From Pseudoalteromonas luteoviolacea (GTDB lineage: Bacteria; Pseudomonadota; Gammaproteobacteria; Enterobacterales; Alteromonadaceae): a stretch of DNA of 64,000 nucleotides. Of this stretch, positions 36,158 through 45,317 are shown piece by piece. The stretch lies in the NCBI RefSeq assembly GCF_000814765.1, contig NZ_JWIC01000006.1, positions 62,001-126,000 on the forward strand, written 5' to 3'. How positions within the stretch are numbered: position 1 is the first letter of the stretch; each line of letters opens with the position of its first letter. The notes beneath the pieces were generated by a model. That model was given only the letters and a program-made list of their open reading frames with translations. It was not told the origin of the DNA and made no database searches. The position numbers were made by a program, and so were the translations under genes.

Positions 36158-37723
36158 ATGTGTTTCTATTTTTTGAAAAAAGTGCTGAGCATACAAGCCG
36201 TAAAGCGATGCTTGATAAGCGGGATTGCAGTGTGTCAAAGCCACTTTGTTTTTGCTGATGATGTAGCCTTTGATGTGATTAAGCAGGCCGTTGCCGCATA
36301 TGGTGTGCAGGCCCTAAGTTCATTAAAGCAGTTAAAAGTGGAAGAGGAGCTTTATCGATATATGCAAGGTCAAAGCGGTCACGCTGAATCAGGAGCACAT
36401 GGTTTTGTAATGCATAAATACCAGCAACAGCTCGATATTGATTTTGCGCTACGCGCAAAAGCGTTCAAGCGCAGCGATCAGAATGTGATAGGTAATTACG
36501 GCTATCATTCGCTGGTCACAGTGGACAGGCGCTTCAGAGAGGGAGAGGGGGTGAGTGTTGACCATTGCATGCAAACTTACCAACACAGTGAACGAATCGA
36601 CTGGGATTCGGTAGCGCTGAATATGGAGCAGGCAATAGATATTCTGACTATTAAAGAGCTCAGTGATAATAGTAAGCTGGTGAGTAGTGCAGGGACTGTA
36701 TTTCTGCAAGGGCGAGCACATAGCGTGTTGAATTGGGAGAAGAGTAAGGTAACAAAAACGGCTTATATTGATAAAGCATCAGGCTTATTATCTCGTTTAC
36801 TCACTAACAATAAAGGTCAAATAGCTCACTATGACTTTTTAGCACACCAGCAAAATGCACAGGGCCTAAAGTGGGCAAGTCAAACAATTGTCAGTCATGA
36901 GCAACGTGTTACGCGGCACATCACAAACAGATATCTTTCATTGAAAACGTCTGAAGGCGCACTTTTTCAAACGCCCGAGTATTACCAACCCCGAGCGCAA
37001 GATAGGTTCTTGGACTTTGCCGAGCCAAGCGTCAATGAAATTGTCAGAGGCGTTTTTTTGGTGGGGCAAGGCTGGGGGTTTACCTTGTTTGTCGACGTGG
37101 GCACATCATATATTTCAATGGGCTCATGGCAAATGCCTGATGATACTTTTACTTGGAAACACAGGCTTGCAAAGTTGCACCAGTTTACAGGCAACAAGAA
37201 ACCCGTGTCTCAATTTATAGTGACACACCATCATGATGACCACTTAATGGGGGTAAGTGAAGTAATCGAGCATGGTGCGCAGATACGGTTGTTGGCAGAG
37301 CATCAACAAGCGGTAGAGACAAGTTTGGGTTTGCCTCTTGCTCCTGAGCAATTCGGCTTGTTATCTCATGGGCTTAAGTTTGCAAATGATCAGGTGCAGG
37401 TGTTTGATGTACCAAGCAGTCATGCAGATCACAATGTTGTCGTGTACCTTCCTGAACAGGAAATATTATTTGCTGAAGATATGTTCGGCAGCAGCTTGAA
37501 AACAGGGTTTCATTCTCCGAATAGTTGGCCCAGTCGAGATGTTTATTATCGTGCAGAGGTACTCAACAAACACCTTAAAAAGGCAAGGGTGAGTGTTCAA
37601 TACTATGTTTCATCTCATCATGGTAGAGTATTCTCAAATGCTGAATTTATGCGGTTTTTGCGCTTATCATGTCCAGATAATGACAGTTTGTTAGCACGCT
37701 TATATGCTAATGAATCACAGTAG
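36158..37723 (+). CDS. Secreted MBL-fold metallo-hydrolase
   Basis: This protein of about 521 residues has a signal peptide (about 1-35, ending FVFA). The metallo-beta-lactamase domain lies in the last 200 residues, with the zinc motif THHHDDH (His357, His359, Asp361, His362), PSSHADHN, the FAEDMF Asp and SSHHGR. The N-terminal half (about 36-290) is an extra domain with no known motif. The longer frame begins at 36071, but AAGGAG eight bases before the ATG at 36158 fixes this start. It is likely regulated by the divergent CadC/PD40 protein. Known secreted MBL relatives cleave esters, phosphodiesters or lactones. Confidence 0.85.
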   Translation: MCFYFLKKVLSIQAVKRCLISGIAVCQSHFVFADDVAFDVIKQAVAAYGVQALSSLKQLKVEEELYRYMQGQSGHAESGAHGFVMHKYQQQLDIDFALRAKAFKRSDQNVIGNYGYHSLVTVDRRFREGEGVSVDHCMQTYQHSERIDWDSVALNMEQAIDILTIKELSDNSKLVSSAGTVFLQGRAHSVLNWEKSKVTKTAYIDKASGLLSRLLTNNKGQIAHYDFLAHQQNAQGLKWASQTIVSHEQRVTRHITNRYLSLKTSEGALFQTPEYYQPRAQDRFLDFAEPSVNEIVRGVFLVGQGWGFTLFVDVGTSYISMGSWQMPDDTFTWKHRLAKLHQFTGNKKPVSQFIVTHHHDDHLMGVSEVIEHGAQIRLLAEHQQAVETSLGLPLAPEQFGLLSHGLKFANDQVQVFDVPSSHADHNVVVYLPEQEILFAEDMFGSSLKTGFHSPNSWPSRDVYYRAEVLNKHLKKARVSVQYYVSSHHGRVFSNAEFMRFLRLSCPDNDSLLARLYANESQ

Positions 37724-37870
37724 CGATATATTAATTTGGCCAACAAGGCAGATATCGCAGAGTATCCTGAGGCGGTTTTATTAAAGTATAAATATCACTC
37801 AGTCGGTATGTTGCTATTATAATAAATGAGCACTAAATTTTACCAAAATATCTAATACATTGAGGGGCTG

Positions 37871-38554
37871 ATGGAGTTAACCCACGCGAGTCTACATTAC
37901 CAGATCATGAGGCACTTCATTGAGTATGCAAGCGCGCCCAGTGTCAGCGAGTTAAGCAATATATTTGGGAGACAAGCGGTTTGCATTGTGGAGGCATTAA
38001 ACGCATTGCAAGCCTATCATGGCGTGGTGCTGCAGCCCAATACGCACGAAATATGGGTTGCACATCCGTTTTCTTCTGCGCCAACAAACTTTTGGATCGA
38101 GTCTGGTGATATGGGCTGGTGGGGTAACTGTGCGTGGTGTGCATTGGGGGCAGCGGCATTACTTGAGCGGGATCTGACCATTACGACCACGCTTGGCAGT
38201 GAGTCAAAGCAGGTTGTGATTACAATCAAAAATGGAAAAATAGAGAACTCGAACTTGTATGTCCATTTTCCTATACCCATGGAAAAAGCATGGGGCAATG
38301 TGATTTATACGTGCAGTACGATGCTGATGTTTAAGTCTGAATCTGACATTGATAGGTGGTGTGAAAGACATAATATGTGTAAGGGCGATGTTCAACCTAT
38401 TGAGCATATTTGGGCATTTTCAAAAGTGTGGTATGGACGTCATTTGAATGCTGATTGGGTCAAATGGACTGTCAAAGAGGCTTCAGAGATATTTGAGCGC
38501 TTTGGGTTGACCCATTCGATTTGGAAATTGCCGATAGAACAAGGCCGGTTCTGA
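37871..38554 (+). CDS. Alkylmercury lyase (MerB) family protein, catalytic Asp missing
   Basis: This 227-residue protein has an N-terminal winged-helix-like region (about 5-60) and a MerB core. The segment NCAWCALG contains Cys90, equivalent to MerB Cys96, but the residue three further on, Asp99 in MerB, is Gly93. A second conserved Cys (C148, TCSTMLMF) fits MerB Cys159. MerB breaks carbon-mercury bonds; without the Asp that activity is doubtful, and no merA, merR, merT or merP lies near. It may be a related enzyme or binding protein. GAGGGG precedes the ATG. Confidence 0.78.
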   Translation: MELTHASLHYQIMRHFIEYASAPSVSELSNIFGRQAVCIVEALNALQAYHGVVLQPNTHEIWVAHPFSSAPTNFWIESGDMGWWGNCAWCALGAAALLERDLTITTTLGSESKQVVITIKNGKIENSNLYVHFPIPMEKAWGNVIYTCSTMLMFKSESDIDRWCERHNMCKGDVQPIEHIWAFSKVWYGRHLNADWVKWTVKEASEIFERFGLTHSIWKLPIEQGRF

Positions 38555-38572
38555 GCAGGCTAAATAGCCTGC
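38555..38572. terminator. Short hairpin between convergent genes
   Basis: GCAGGC-TAAATA-GCCTGC fits between the MerB-like stop and the EEP stop, overlapping no coding sequence. No T tract; a weak bidirectional terminator at best. Confidence 0.4.
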
Positions 38573-38582
38573 CCCTATATGT

Positions 38583-39785
38583 TTACTTGGTACAATTGCT
38601 TGGCAGTAAAATATCTACCCATACTAACCTGTGGTCAGAAGAGGCAGCTCTATTTGCAACGAGCTCAGCACCAGGCTCATGCTGTGCTGGCCAAAATACG
38701 CCACTATCAATGATATTAAGGTCACTAGATGGCAATACATAATCAGCGCGCATGCCCCAGTGTGCAGTATGTGCGATAGCATTGGCATTTTGCGGCTTAT
38801 TTAATCTACCACCTTCAGACTTAGGTATGGCCAAGTTATTTACTCGACTGTGTGTCAGGAGTTGTCTGATGGCATTTGGATGGCCATCTCCATCGACATC
38901 ACTGGCATTTAAATCGCCGACAATCACAAAGGATGAACCGCTAAACCCGCCTTTTAACCCTGCATCATCGTAAATGTAACTGTGACCAGTTGCAGAGATA
39001 TAGTCTTTCCATAGCCTAAGTTCATCATGATTTCTTTTCCCGTTTCTATCCTCAGGCCCATCAAAAACAGGCGGAGTTGGGTGACTGGCAAGTACATTGA
39101 TTTGTTGGTTACAAACTTGTACTGGAATATCCCAATGAGACTTTGAAGAAAGGCGCATGATTGCACGCTCAGACTGTGCATACCAGCTCTTGCCACCCTC
39201 GGTTGTTGGCATCATATTGTTTGGCATATCTTTCCATAAAAAGTGTTGGAAAGTACGAACTTGATCAGCGTCTATCGGAAATTTTGATAGTAATACCATG
39301 CCGTATTGGCCCGGGTATTTACCAAAACCATAGTGTGTCAGTTTACTGTCTTTGCTTGTTAAAGGTGTTTTTACGCCAGTATTGACCGGTGCCAAATACA
39401 CATGTGGGTAAGAAATTGGTTCAAACCCATTTTGTGACACTTCTAAATACGCTTTTTTGAATAAGTTGATGCCTTGCTCAGGGTCGGCAATATAATCAAA
39501 TTCGTTAAGAAGTATGATATCTGGACGAGTGCGTTGGATGATTTCTGCAATATTATTAATTTGCTGTACTTCACCGCTTCTCAGTGCGTTGGTTAATACA
39601 TTACCAGAGACATCTAACGTTTTATCCGCTTGATAGTTAGTTGCTTCCATACTTACGTTGAACGTTGCAACACGTATTGTAGTGTCGTTAACTGTGGCGG
39701 CATCCGTTGTTTGAGTTGATGTTTGTTGGCAGCCAGTGCCCAGCAAAGTTGCTGTTAAGGCGATTGATACTAATGATGGTTTCAT
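38583..39785 (-). CDS. Endonuclease/exonuclease/phosphatase family lipoprotein
   Basis: This 400-residue protein has a lipoprotein signal with lipobox LGTGC (Cys19). It shows the EEP fold: VATFNVS at the start of the fold, LLNEFDYI with the metal-binding Glu, VIVGDLNASDVDGDG with the catalytic D-x-N, and SSDHRLVWVD with the final D-H pair. The family cleaves phosphodiesters; a lipid anchor suggests work on extracellular nucleic acid or phospholipid. It is convergent with the MerB-like gene. Confidence 0.88.
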   Translation of the reverse strand: MKPSLVSIALTATLLGTGCQQTSTQTTDAATVNDTTIRVATFNVSMEATNYQADKTLDVSGNVLTNALRSGEVQQINNIAEIIQRTRPDIILLNEFDYIADPEQGINLFKKAYLEVSQNGFEPISYPHVYLAPVNTGVKTPLTSKDSKLTHYGFGKYPGQYGMVLLSKFPIDADQVRTFQHFLWKDMPNNMMPTTEGGKSWYAQSERAIMRLSSKSHWDIPVQVCNQQINVLASHPTPPVFDGPEDRNGKRNHDELRLWKDYISATGHSYIYDDAGLKGGFSGSSFVIVGDLNASDVDGDGHPNAIRQLLTHSRVNNLAIPKSEGGRLNKPQNANAIAHTAHWGMRADYVLPSSDLNIIDSGVFWPAQHEPGAELVANRAASSDHRLVWVDILLPSNCTK

Positions 39786-40066
39786 TATTAACCTAATACA
39801 AAATGCAATTGTCGATAGTCTACCTCTTTGTTGTTCAAAGAGGGTTTAAAAGTATGTTAATTATTTGGTTTTTTAATTTATTTAGAATAATTGCGCAAGG
39901 GCTTCACAAAGTAAAGATAACTTGATAGGTTCTTAATATGGGTACATTTGTGAGCGGATTGAATGTTATCTGGCCTATGCTTTTTTGAATTGAGGTCCTG
40001 GCTAAGTCAACATTCATCTGCAAGCATCACCGAAAGCCTTTGTCGTAGAATTTTAAAGTAGGGAGC

Positions 40067-40654
40067 ATGACCTTGGAAAAATTTGAAGTAAGCGATGAAA
40101 TCAGTCTGAAGTTATTGTCTCTATCGGATGCTCCAACTTTATTTGCACTGGTTAATGATAACAGGCAACACCTTAAACAGTGGCTTCCTTGGCTCGATTC
40201 TACTCAGACGGTACAAGATTCTGAGGCGTTTATTAAAACAACGCACCAGCAATTTCAAAGTGGCCTTGGGTTAATGGGGGGCATATATTTGAATCATAAT
40301 TTAGTTGGCATGTGTGGCTATCATCCAATTGATAAGGTGAATGGTAATGCGTCAATTGGATACTGGCTTGCGCAGCAGTATCAAGGTCAGGGCGTGGCAA
40401 CTAAATGCGTACACTTTTTAATTGATCATGCGTTTAGTACATTGGCACTTAACAAGGTTTCCCTCTCTATTGCAGAACACAATTATAAAAGCCAAGACAT
40501 TGCACTTCGTTTAGGACTTGTGAATAAAGAGTTCAAGCCAGACGCCGAGTTTTTATATGATCACCGAGTAAACCATCTCTGTTATTGGGTTGAGTATACA
40601 GAATGGTTGGCACAACAGAGGCACATTGAAAACACTGAAATTGACAACACATAG
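40067..40654 (+). CDS. GNAT acetyltransferase, RimJ/RimL type
   Basis: This 195-residue cytosolic protein matches the RimJ/RimL group: LVNDNRQHLKQWLPWLD, GYWLAQQYQGQGVATKCVHF with the acetyl-CoA loop QGQGVA, and NKVSLSIAEHNYKSQDIALRLGL. These enzymes acetylate the N terminus of ribosomal proteins or small molecules. The ATG at 40067 touches the GGGAG site; the TTG at 40073 has ideal spacing (7 bases) and may be the true start. It is a single gene. Confidence 0.9.
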   Translation: MTLEKFEVSDEISLKLLSLSDAPTLFALVNDNRQHLKQWLPWLDSTQTVQDSEAFIKTTHQQFQSGLGLMGGIYLNHNLVGMCGYHPIDKVNGNASIGYWLAQQYQGQGVATKCVHFLIDHAFSTLALNKVSLSIAEHNYKSQDIALRLGLVNKEFKPDAEFLYDHRVNHLCYWVEYTEWLAQQRHIENTEIDNT

Positions 40655-40873
40655 TCTTATCAAACATAGTGAATGGTTATAAAGGACGGATTAAAACTTG
40701 GCTTTTAGTCCTCCGAACAGCCGTGAAAGGGCTATTTTATAAGATGCCACCGTTAATGAGAGTATGGGTATCATGAACGAGTAATTGATTTTGCTAAATC
40801 GATAAAGTCAGCAAAAGTGAGAAGACCCAGCACTACGTTATCAATAATAAAACGTCAGCTGAAGTGGAGCAGT

Positions 40874-41416
40874 ATGCAGTTAAGTCAACTTGATGAAAAC
40901 ATCTTTGTAATTCACGGGTTCCTTTCAGTTCAAGCATGTCACGAATTGATTGCTCAATCTGAATTGATTGGTTACAGCGATGCAGATGTACAAGTGGGCG
41001 CTGGCCGTTCTTATCTGAGCAACATACGAAACAATGATCGGGTGAATTGGATATCAGAAAATTTGGCTGCGCAATGGTGGGATAAGCTCTCTAACATGTC
41101 ACTGCCAAACATTGAAGGTCAATGCGCCATTGGTTTGTCACCTCATTTTCGTTTTTATCGCTACACATCAGGACAGAAATTCAATATGCACAAAGACGGA
41201 CGGCAAAGTGTGTCAGGGGGTGTAACGATGATGACTTTATTGGTGTATTTAAATGACAGTTATGAGGGGGGAAGCACACAATTTAGGAAATCAAACTTGG
41301 AGGTACATGCCGGTATAGGTAAATCACTGATATTTGAGCATCATTTATGGCACAAAGGAAATGAAGTACTATCAGGTGTTAAGTATGTCCTCAGAACAGA
41401 TATTGTTTATCAATAA
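40874..41416 (+). CDS. 2OG-Fe(II) oxygenase (prolyl hydroxylase-like)
   Basis: This 180-residue soluble protein has the double-stranded beta-helix of prolyl-4-hydroxylase-like oxygenases: iron ligands His106 and Asp108 (HKD) and His160 (LWHKG), with Arg174 (YVLRTD) for 2-oxoglutarate. Segments RFYRYTSGQKF and LLVYLNDSYEGGSTQF are typical. It hydroxylates a substrate with O2 and 2-oxoglutarate; the substrate is unknown. The longer frame from 40817 is less likely, because GGAG precedes the ATG at 40874 by five bases. Confidence 0.9.
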   Translation: MQLSQLDENIFVIHGFLSVQACHELIAQSELIGYSDADVQVGAGRSYLSNIRNNDRVNWISENLAAQWWDKLSNMSLPNIEGQCAIGLSPHFRFYRYTSGQKFNMHKDGRQSVSGGVTMMTLLVYLNDSYEGGSTQFRKSNLEVHAGIGKSLIFEHHLWHKGNEVLSGVKYVLRTDIVYQ

Positions 41417-41513
41417 ATAGCCTGTTCCGACACTGGTTACGCATCTCATCTTAAACGACTGTATTGCCTGCGTGATTTAGAGTATAAACTGATTTTTTCC
41501 AGTGGGTAAGAAC

Positions 41514-41924
41514 ATGACACAACCTATACAGCAGCAAATTGGCAACATCGCACTGGTCGTTGAAAGTTACGATGATGCGATTGAATTCTATACACAAAAA
41601 CTACAGTTTACGCTCATTGAAGACACAGAACTAGGGGCTGGAAAGCGTTGGGTTCAGGTTGCTCCGCCTAATTCAAATGGGACTAATTTGCTGTTAGCAC
41701 AAGCAAGTACTGATGAGCAGCGTCAGGCGATAGGTAATCAAAGTGGCGGACGCGTGTTTTTATTTCTGCAAACCAACGATTTTTGGCGGGATTATAATTT
41801 GATGAAAAATAATGGCGTGGTTTTTCATGAAGCGCCACGAGTTGAGGAGTATGCAACTGTGGTGGTTTTCGAAGATTTATACGGCAATAAGTGGGATTTA
41901 TTGGAACTAAGAAATAAGCGTTAA
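41514..41924 (+). CDS. VOC family protein
   Basis: This 136-residue protein shows the VOC fold: IGNIALVVESYDDAIEFYTQKLQF, a middle RVFLFLQTNDFWRDYNLM and the closing FEDLYGNKWDLLEL with the terminal metal-ligand Glu. VOC proteins act as glyoxalases, isomerases or antibiotic-binding proteins. The start was moved from a GTG at 41502 to the ATG at 41514. The catalytic role is unknown. Confidence 0.85.
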   Translation: MTQPIQQQIGNIALVVESYDDAIEFYTQKLQFTLIEDTELGAGKRWVQVAPPNSNGTNLLLAQASTDEQRQAIGNQSGGRVFLFLQTNDFWRDYNLMKNNGVVFHEAPRVEEYATVVVFEDLYGNKWDLLELRNKR

Positions 41925-42175
41925 GTTGGAAAAAGGCACTTCGCCAGTCGATTTTATTGGGAGAATCCCCACAGGCTCCCAAAATACATATCAATATAAT
42001 CATTTAAAGTTGTTTTACCTCAAGTTAACCTTTAATAAATATGTCTTGTTGACATTTTTTATTAATTACTGAGTTTATGAAACGTATTCTAAGTGCATAG
42101 GATTGCAGCATGTGAGCGTATCAATGCGCAGGCATGGTGAATGATTGTTTTAATATACAGACTGAGTAAATTAAC

Positions 42176-44143
42176 ATGGATATACGCCTTTTTTCTCCTT
42201 ACTTCCTTGGCTCTTATGGTGAAAATAACCACGAGTTTGAAGATATCTTTTTAGAGTTCTTTCGGGACCACGTTTATTGGCGGCGCAGCTTTCACCCAGA
42301 AGATTTACCCCCAGTCTCAATCATTGAAAAACAGTCTTCGCATTATTTAGAAACCATGGCTAAAACTAAGCAAGAGTTGCACAAGTTGAGCGCTGATTTA
42401 AAGCAATCAGTGCCGTTTTCAAATCCCCGTTATATCGGGCATATGGCATCAGACTTGTTGCTACCGGGAATGCTAGCGCAATTTATTACCTCGTTGTATA
42501 ACCCCAACAACGTCACGGAGGAAGCCGCGCCAGTCACGGTTAAAATGGAGCTAGAGGTTGGTAATAAGTTGGCAGAAATGTTCGGCTATAACTTAAATGC
42601 AGACGAAGGCCCTGTTGCATGGGGTCATTTAACCTCCGGCGGTACGGTGGCAAATTACCAAAGCTTATGGATGTTTCGTTCCGTGAAATACTACCCATTG
42701 GCGGTAAAACGCTGCGGTGAATTGGCAGACATTGACTTTGTGGATGGTCAAGGGCGTTCATTGCAAAGCATGTCTACTTGGGCGTTAATGAATCTCTCGA
42801 TTGACGAAGTCGTGCAAATTCGTGTCAATTGCTTAAATAAGCTCAAAGCGATGGGCGATGGCAAATATGATGAACTGATCGAGTTATTGAGAGAACAGCG
42901 TATTGAGCATCAAGGTCACATTGATTTCTTTGACCAACATAAAGACTTAAAACAGCCCGTGGTGTTTGTGCCAGCGACCGCTCACTATTCTTGGATAAAA
43001 GCCATGAAGATTTTGGGTATAGGCAGTAAAAACTTATGGCAAGTTCCTACGGATGAAAAAATGCGCTTAGATCCGGTCGCACTTAAGCAGTTATTGCTTA
43101 AAGCTAAATCTGAAAACCGCACAGTCCTTGCGGTAATTGGTGTATTGGGGACTACGGAGTTTGGCACTGTTGACCCAATCTCAGACATTGTGTCATTACG
43201 TGATGAAATGAATCGAAATGAGGGACTGAATTACTATATTCACGTGGATGCCGCATGGGGTGGCTACCTGTCGTCTGTATTTAGAGATGAAAGTAATCGA
43301 ATGCGCGGCCATGAAGCGGTCAGAGCAGGGTTTGAATACTTCCCATCAGACAAAGTCTATAATGCATTTGCCGCGCTATGCGAGACTGATTCCATTACGG
43401 TTGACCCGCATAAGCTAGGTTATATGCCATTTGGCAGCGGTGCATTTATCGCGAGAAACAAAAACATGTGTGGGTTTGTGGTGCAAGAAGCGGCCTATGT
43501 ATTTGATAAAAAGAACCGATTTGTTGAGCCTGAACCGAAATTAAATCAGCTAGGCCAATATATTATGGAAGGTTCAAAGCCGGGGTCCGCAGCCGCTGCA
43601 AGTTATGTCGCACAAAACGTATTACCACTCAACGCTGAGCATTTTGGTAAATTGCCTGCAAGCACCATTCGCACTACAGAAGTGTTTTACCACAAGATTT
43701 CAGCTCTGAGTGAAAAGCTGGCAGATAAAGCAACCTTGATCGCGCCCATAGAGCCTGACACAAACTTAATTTGCTTAGCCATTAACCCCGCAGGTAACAC
43801 CAGTACACGAGTCTTAAATGACTTTACACGCAAAGTGTTTGAATACATTAAAATTGAGAAGTCGACGCCAATGTTTAGCAAAGAATTTATCGGCTCTTAT
43901 ACCTCTATTTTTAGAAAAAACATCAACGATGAAGTGGCGCATAGCCTATGTATCAAGCTGGGTTTAGATCCCAACTCGTTTGTAAGAGATGTTGAGCATG
44001 TTGCGTATCAGGACAATGCGCTATTTGTCCTGCGACACACTTTGATGAATCCATGGTTATCAGATGATAAAAATGGCGTAACTTACATGGATATGTATCT
44101 TGACTACCTTGAGGAAATCATTTTGCAGGTTGTTGAGGGCTAA
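42176..44143 (+). CDS. PLP-dependent group II decarboxylase (tyrosine decarboxylase-like)
   Basis: This 655-residue cytosolic protein belongs to the group II PLP decarboxylases. Key segments are NPRYIGHMASDLLLPGMLAQ, HLTSGGTVANYQSLW (phosphate-binding loop), VDAAWGGYLSS (Asp that binds the PLP ring nitrogen) and VDPHKLGY with Schiff-base Lys413. The length and the NPNNVTEEAAPVT segment match the bacterial tyrosine decarboxylase/PanP-like branch rather than the shorter glutamate enzymes. It would produce an amine (for example tyramine) or beta-alanine; no adjacent amine transporter is present, so the substrate is open. An 11-bp hairpin follows. Confidence 0.9.
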   Translation: MDIRLFSPYFLGSYGENNHEFEDIFLEFFRDHVYWRRSFHPEDLPPVSIIEKQSSHYLETMAKTKQELHKLSADLKQSVPFSNPRYIGHMASDLLLPGMLAQFITSLYNPNNVTEEAAPVTVKMELEVGNKLAEMFGYNLNADEGPVAWGHLTSGGTVANYQSLWMFRSVKYYPLAVKRCGELADIDFVDGQGRSLQSMSTWALMNLSIDEVVQIRVNCLNKLKAMGDGKYDELIELLREQRIEHQGHIDFFDQHKDLKQPVVFVPATAHYSWIKAMKILGIGSKNLWQVPTDEKMRLDPVALKQLLLKAKSENRTVLAVIGVLGTTEFGTVDPISDIVSLRDEMNRNEGLNYYIHVDAAWGGYLSSVFRDESNRMRGHEAVRAGFEYFPSDKVYNAFAALCETDSITVDPHKLGYMPFGSGAFIARNKNMCGFVVQEAAYVFDKKNRFVEPEPKLNQLGQYIMEGSKPGSAAAASYVAQNVLPLNAEHFGKLPASTIRTTEVFYHKISALSEKLADKATLIAPIEPDTNLICLAINPAGNTSTRVLNDFTRKVFEYIKIEKSTPMFSKEFIGSYTSIFRKNINDEVAHSLCIKLGLDPNSFVRDVEHVAYQDNALFVLRHTLMNPWLSDDKNGVTYMDMYLDYLEEIILQVVEG

Positions 44144-44153
44144 TTTATGGCGT

Positions 44154-44182
44154 TGTTGGCTGGTAAAAACAACCAGCCAACA
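44154..44182. terminator. Strong hairpin after the PLP decarboxylase
   Basis: TGTTGGCTGGT and ACCAGCCAACA form a perfect 11-bp stem with loop AAAAACA, 10 bases after the stop. No T tract follows, so termination or mRNA protection are both possible. Confidence 0.5.
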
Positions 44183-44290
44183 GACACACTGTTACAACCG
44201 CATTAAAAGATTATTTACCCCTTATATTTTTGCTCAATAAATATGCACTCACGCCGATAACCAAATTACATGGATGGGCTTGGAGGAGCT

Positions 44291-45256
44291 ATGAAAATTG
44301 AAAGTGCACAAATTGAGATGCGTAACAAACATGAAGGGCAATTTCACGTCAGTGAGCAGCGGACAGAAGTTACAATACCTGAAGAGGAGCAAAGTGCTTT
44401 ACCCATGGCTGACACTGAAGTTACTAAGGCAGAGCAAACTGCAAGTGACATGGAAATGGGCAACGATGCTAAGCTGTATATTCTTAAGTTATTGGTACAG
44501 AAGCTAACCGGAAAAGAAGTGAGTTGGTACGATGACACCATAGGAAAGGACGTAGCAGAGGCTGAAGCTGCCGCTGAGCTTGCTGCTGCAGATGCCGAGC
44601 AGCCCGAACCAACTCATGTTATTGTTGAGCGTTTAAGTCACGAGCACCAATCTAATGTATTTAAAGTAGGTGGGCAAATTACACTCCAAAATGGCGAGCA
44701 AATTGCTTTTGCGTTTAAGTCTGTATTTGAGCAATCTCACACCAGTTACGAGCGTACGATTGAAGATATAAATATGAAAGATCCGCTGATTATCAGCTTT
44801 ACCAATAAGGCAGTTGAGCTGGAGAGTGAGCAGATGCAGTTTGATATTGATGCCGATGGCAAAGCAGATACATTCTCTCATCTTAAAAAAGGCTATGGCT
44901 TTTTGGCGCTGGATTTAAACAATAATTCACGCATTGATGATGGCACTGAACTGTTTGGTGCGTTAAGTGGTAATGGCTTTGCTGATTTAGCCCAATACGA
45001 TCAGGATGGCAACGGCTTTATTGACGAAAATGATGAGGTATTTGACAGCCTCAAAGTGTGGGTAAAAAACAAAGATGAAGACAAGTTGGTGACACTGTCA
45101 GAGGCCAATATTGGGGCTATTGGGTTGCAAAATGCCGATACCCCGCTGAATATTCGCGAGCAAGGTGAGCTGAAAGGCGCAATCAGAAAGTCAGGTTTTT
45201 ATCTTGATGAGCAGGGTAGGCCAAATTTAGTGCAGCAGATTGATTATGTGGTTTAG
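44291..45256 (+). CDS. EF-hand-containing hypothetical protein
   Basis: This protein of about 321 residues has no signal peptide. The first part is acidic, with an Ala/Glu-rich stretch (AEAEAAAELAAADAEQ). The C-terminal half contains three D-rich calcium loops: DIDADGKAD, DLNNNSRIDDGTELFG and DQDGNGFIDENDEVF, the latter two like EF-hand/dockerin-type loops followed by VWVKNKDEDKLVTLSE. Similar proteins occur in Vibrio and Pseudoalteromonas, and their role is unknown. GGAGG four bases before the ATG fixes the start; an upstream frame opening at 44270 is less likely. Confidence 0.8.
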   Translation: MKIESAQIEMRNKHEGQFHVSEQRTEVTIPEEEQSALPMADTEVTKAEQTASDMEMGNDAKLYILKLLVQKLTGKEVSWYDDTIGKDVAEAEAAAELAAADAEQPEPTHVIVERLSHEHQSNVFKVGGQITLQNGEQIAFAFKSVFEQSHTSYERTIEDINMKDPLIISFTNKAVELESEQMQFDIDADGKADTFSHLKKGYGFLALDLNNNSRIDDGTELFGALSGNGFADLAQYDQDGNGFIDENDEVFDSLKVWVKNKDEDKLVTLSEANIGAIGLQNADTPLNIREQGELKGAIRKSGFYLDEQGRPNLVQQIDYVV

Positions 45257-45317
45257 TTAACCGTGCACTAGCTAAAGATAAAAATCGACTTGGGCAGTTA
45301 CAATAGGTATTAAATAA

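Noticed and set aside
38583..38742. Plus-strand frames within the EEP gene
   Set aside because: They are mirror frames of the well-supported minus-strand phosphatase-family gene.
41957..41986. TTGGGAG...CTCCCAA hairpin after the VOC gene
   Set aside because: The stem is only 7 bp with a long loop and no T tract on the coding strand, so I did not list it as a terminator.
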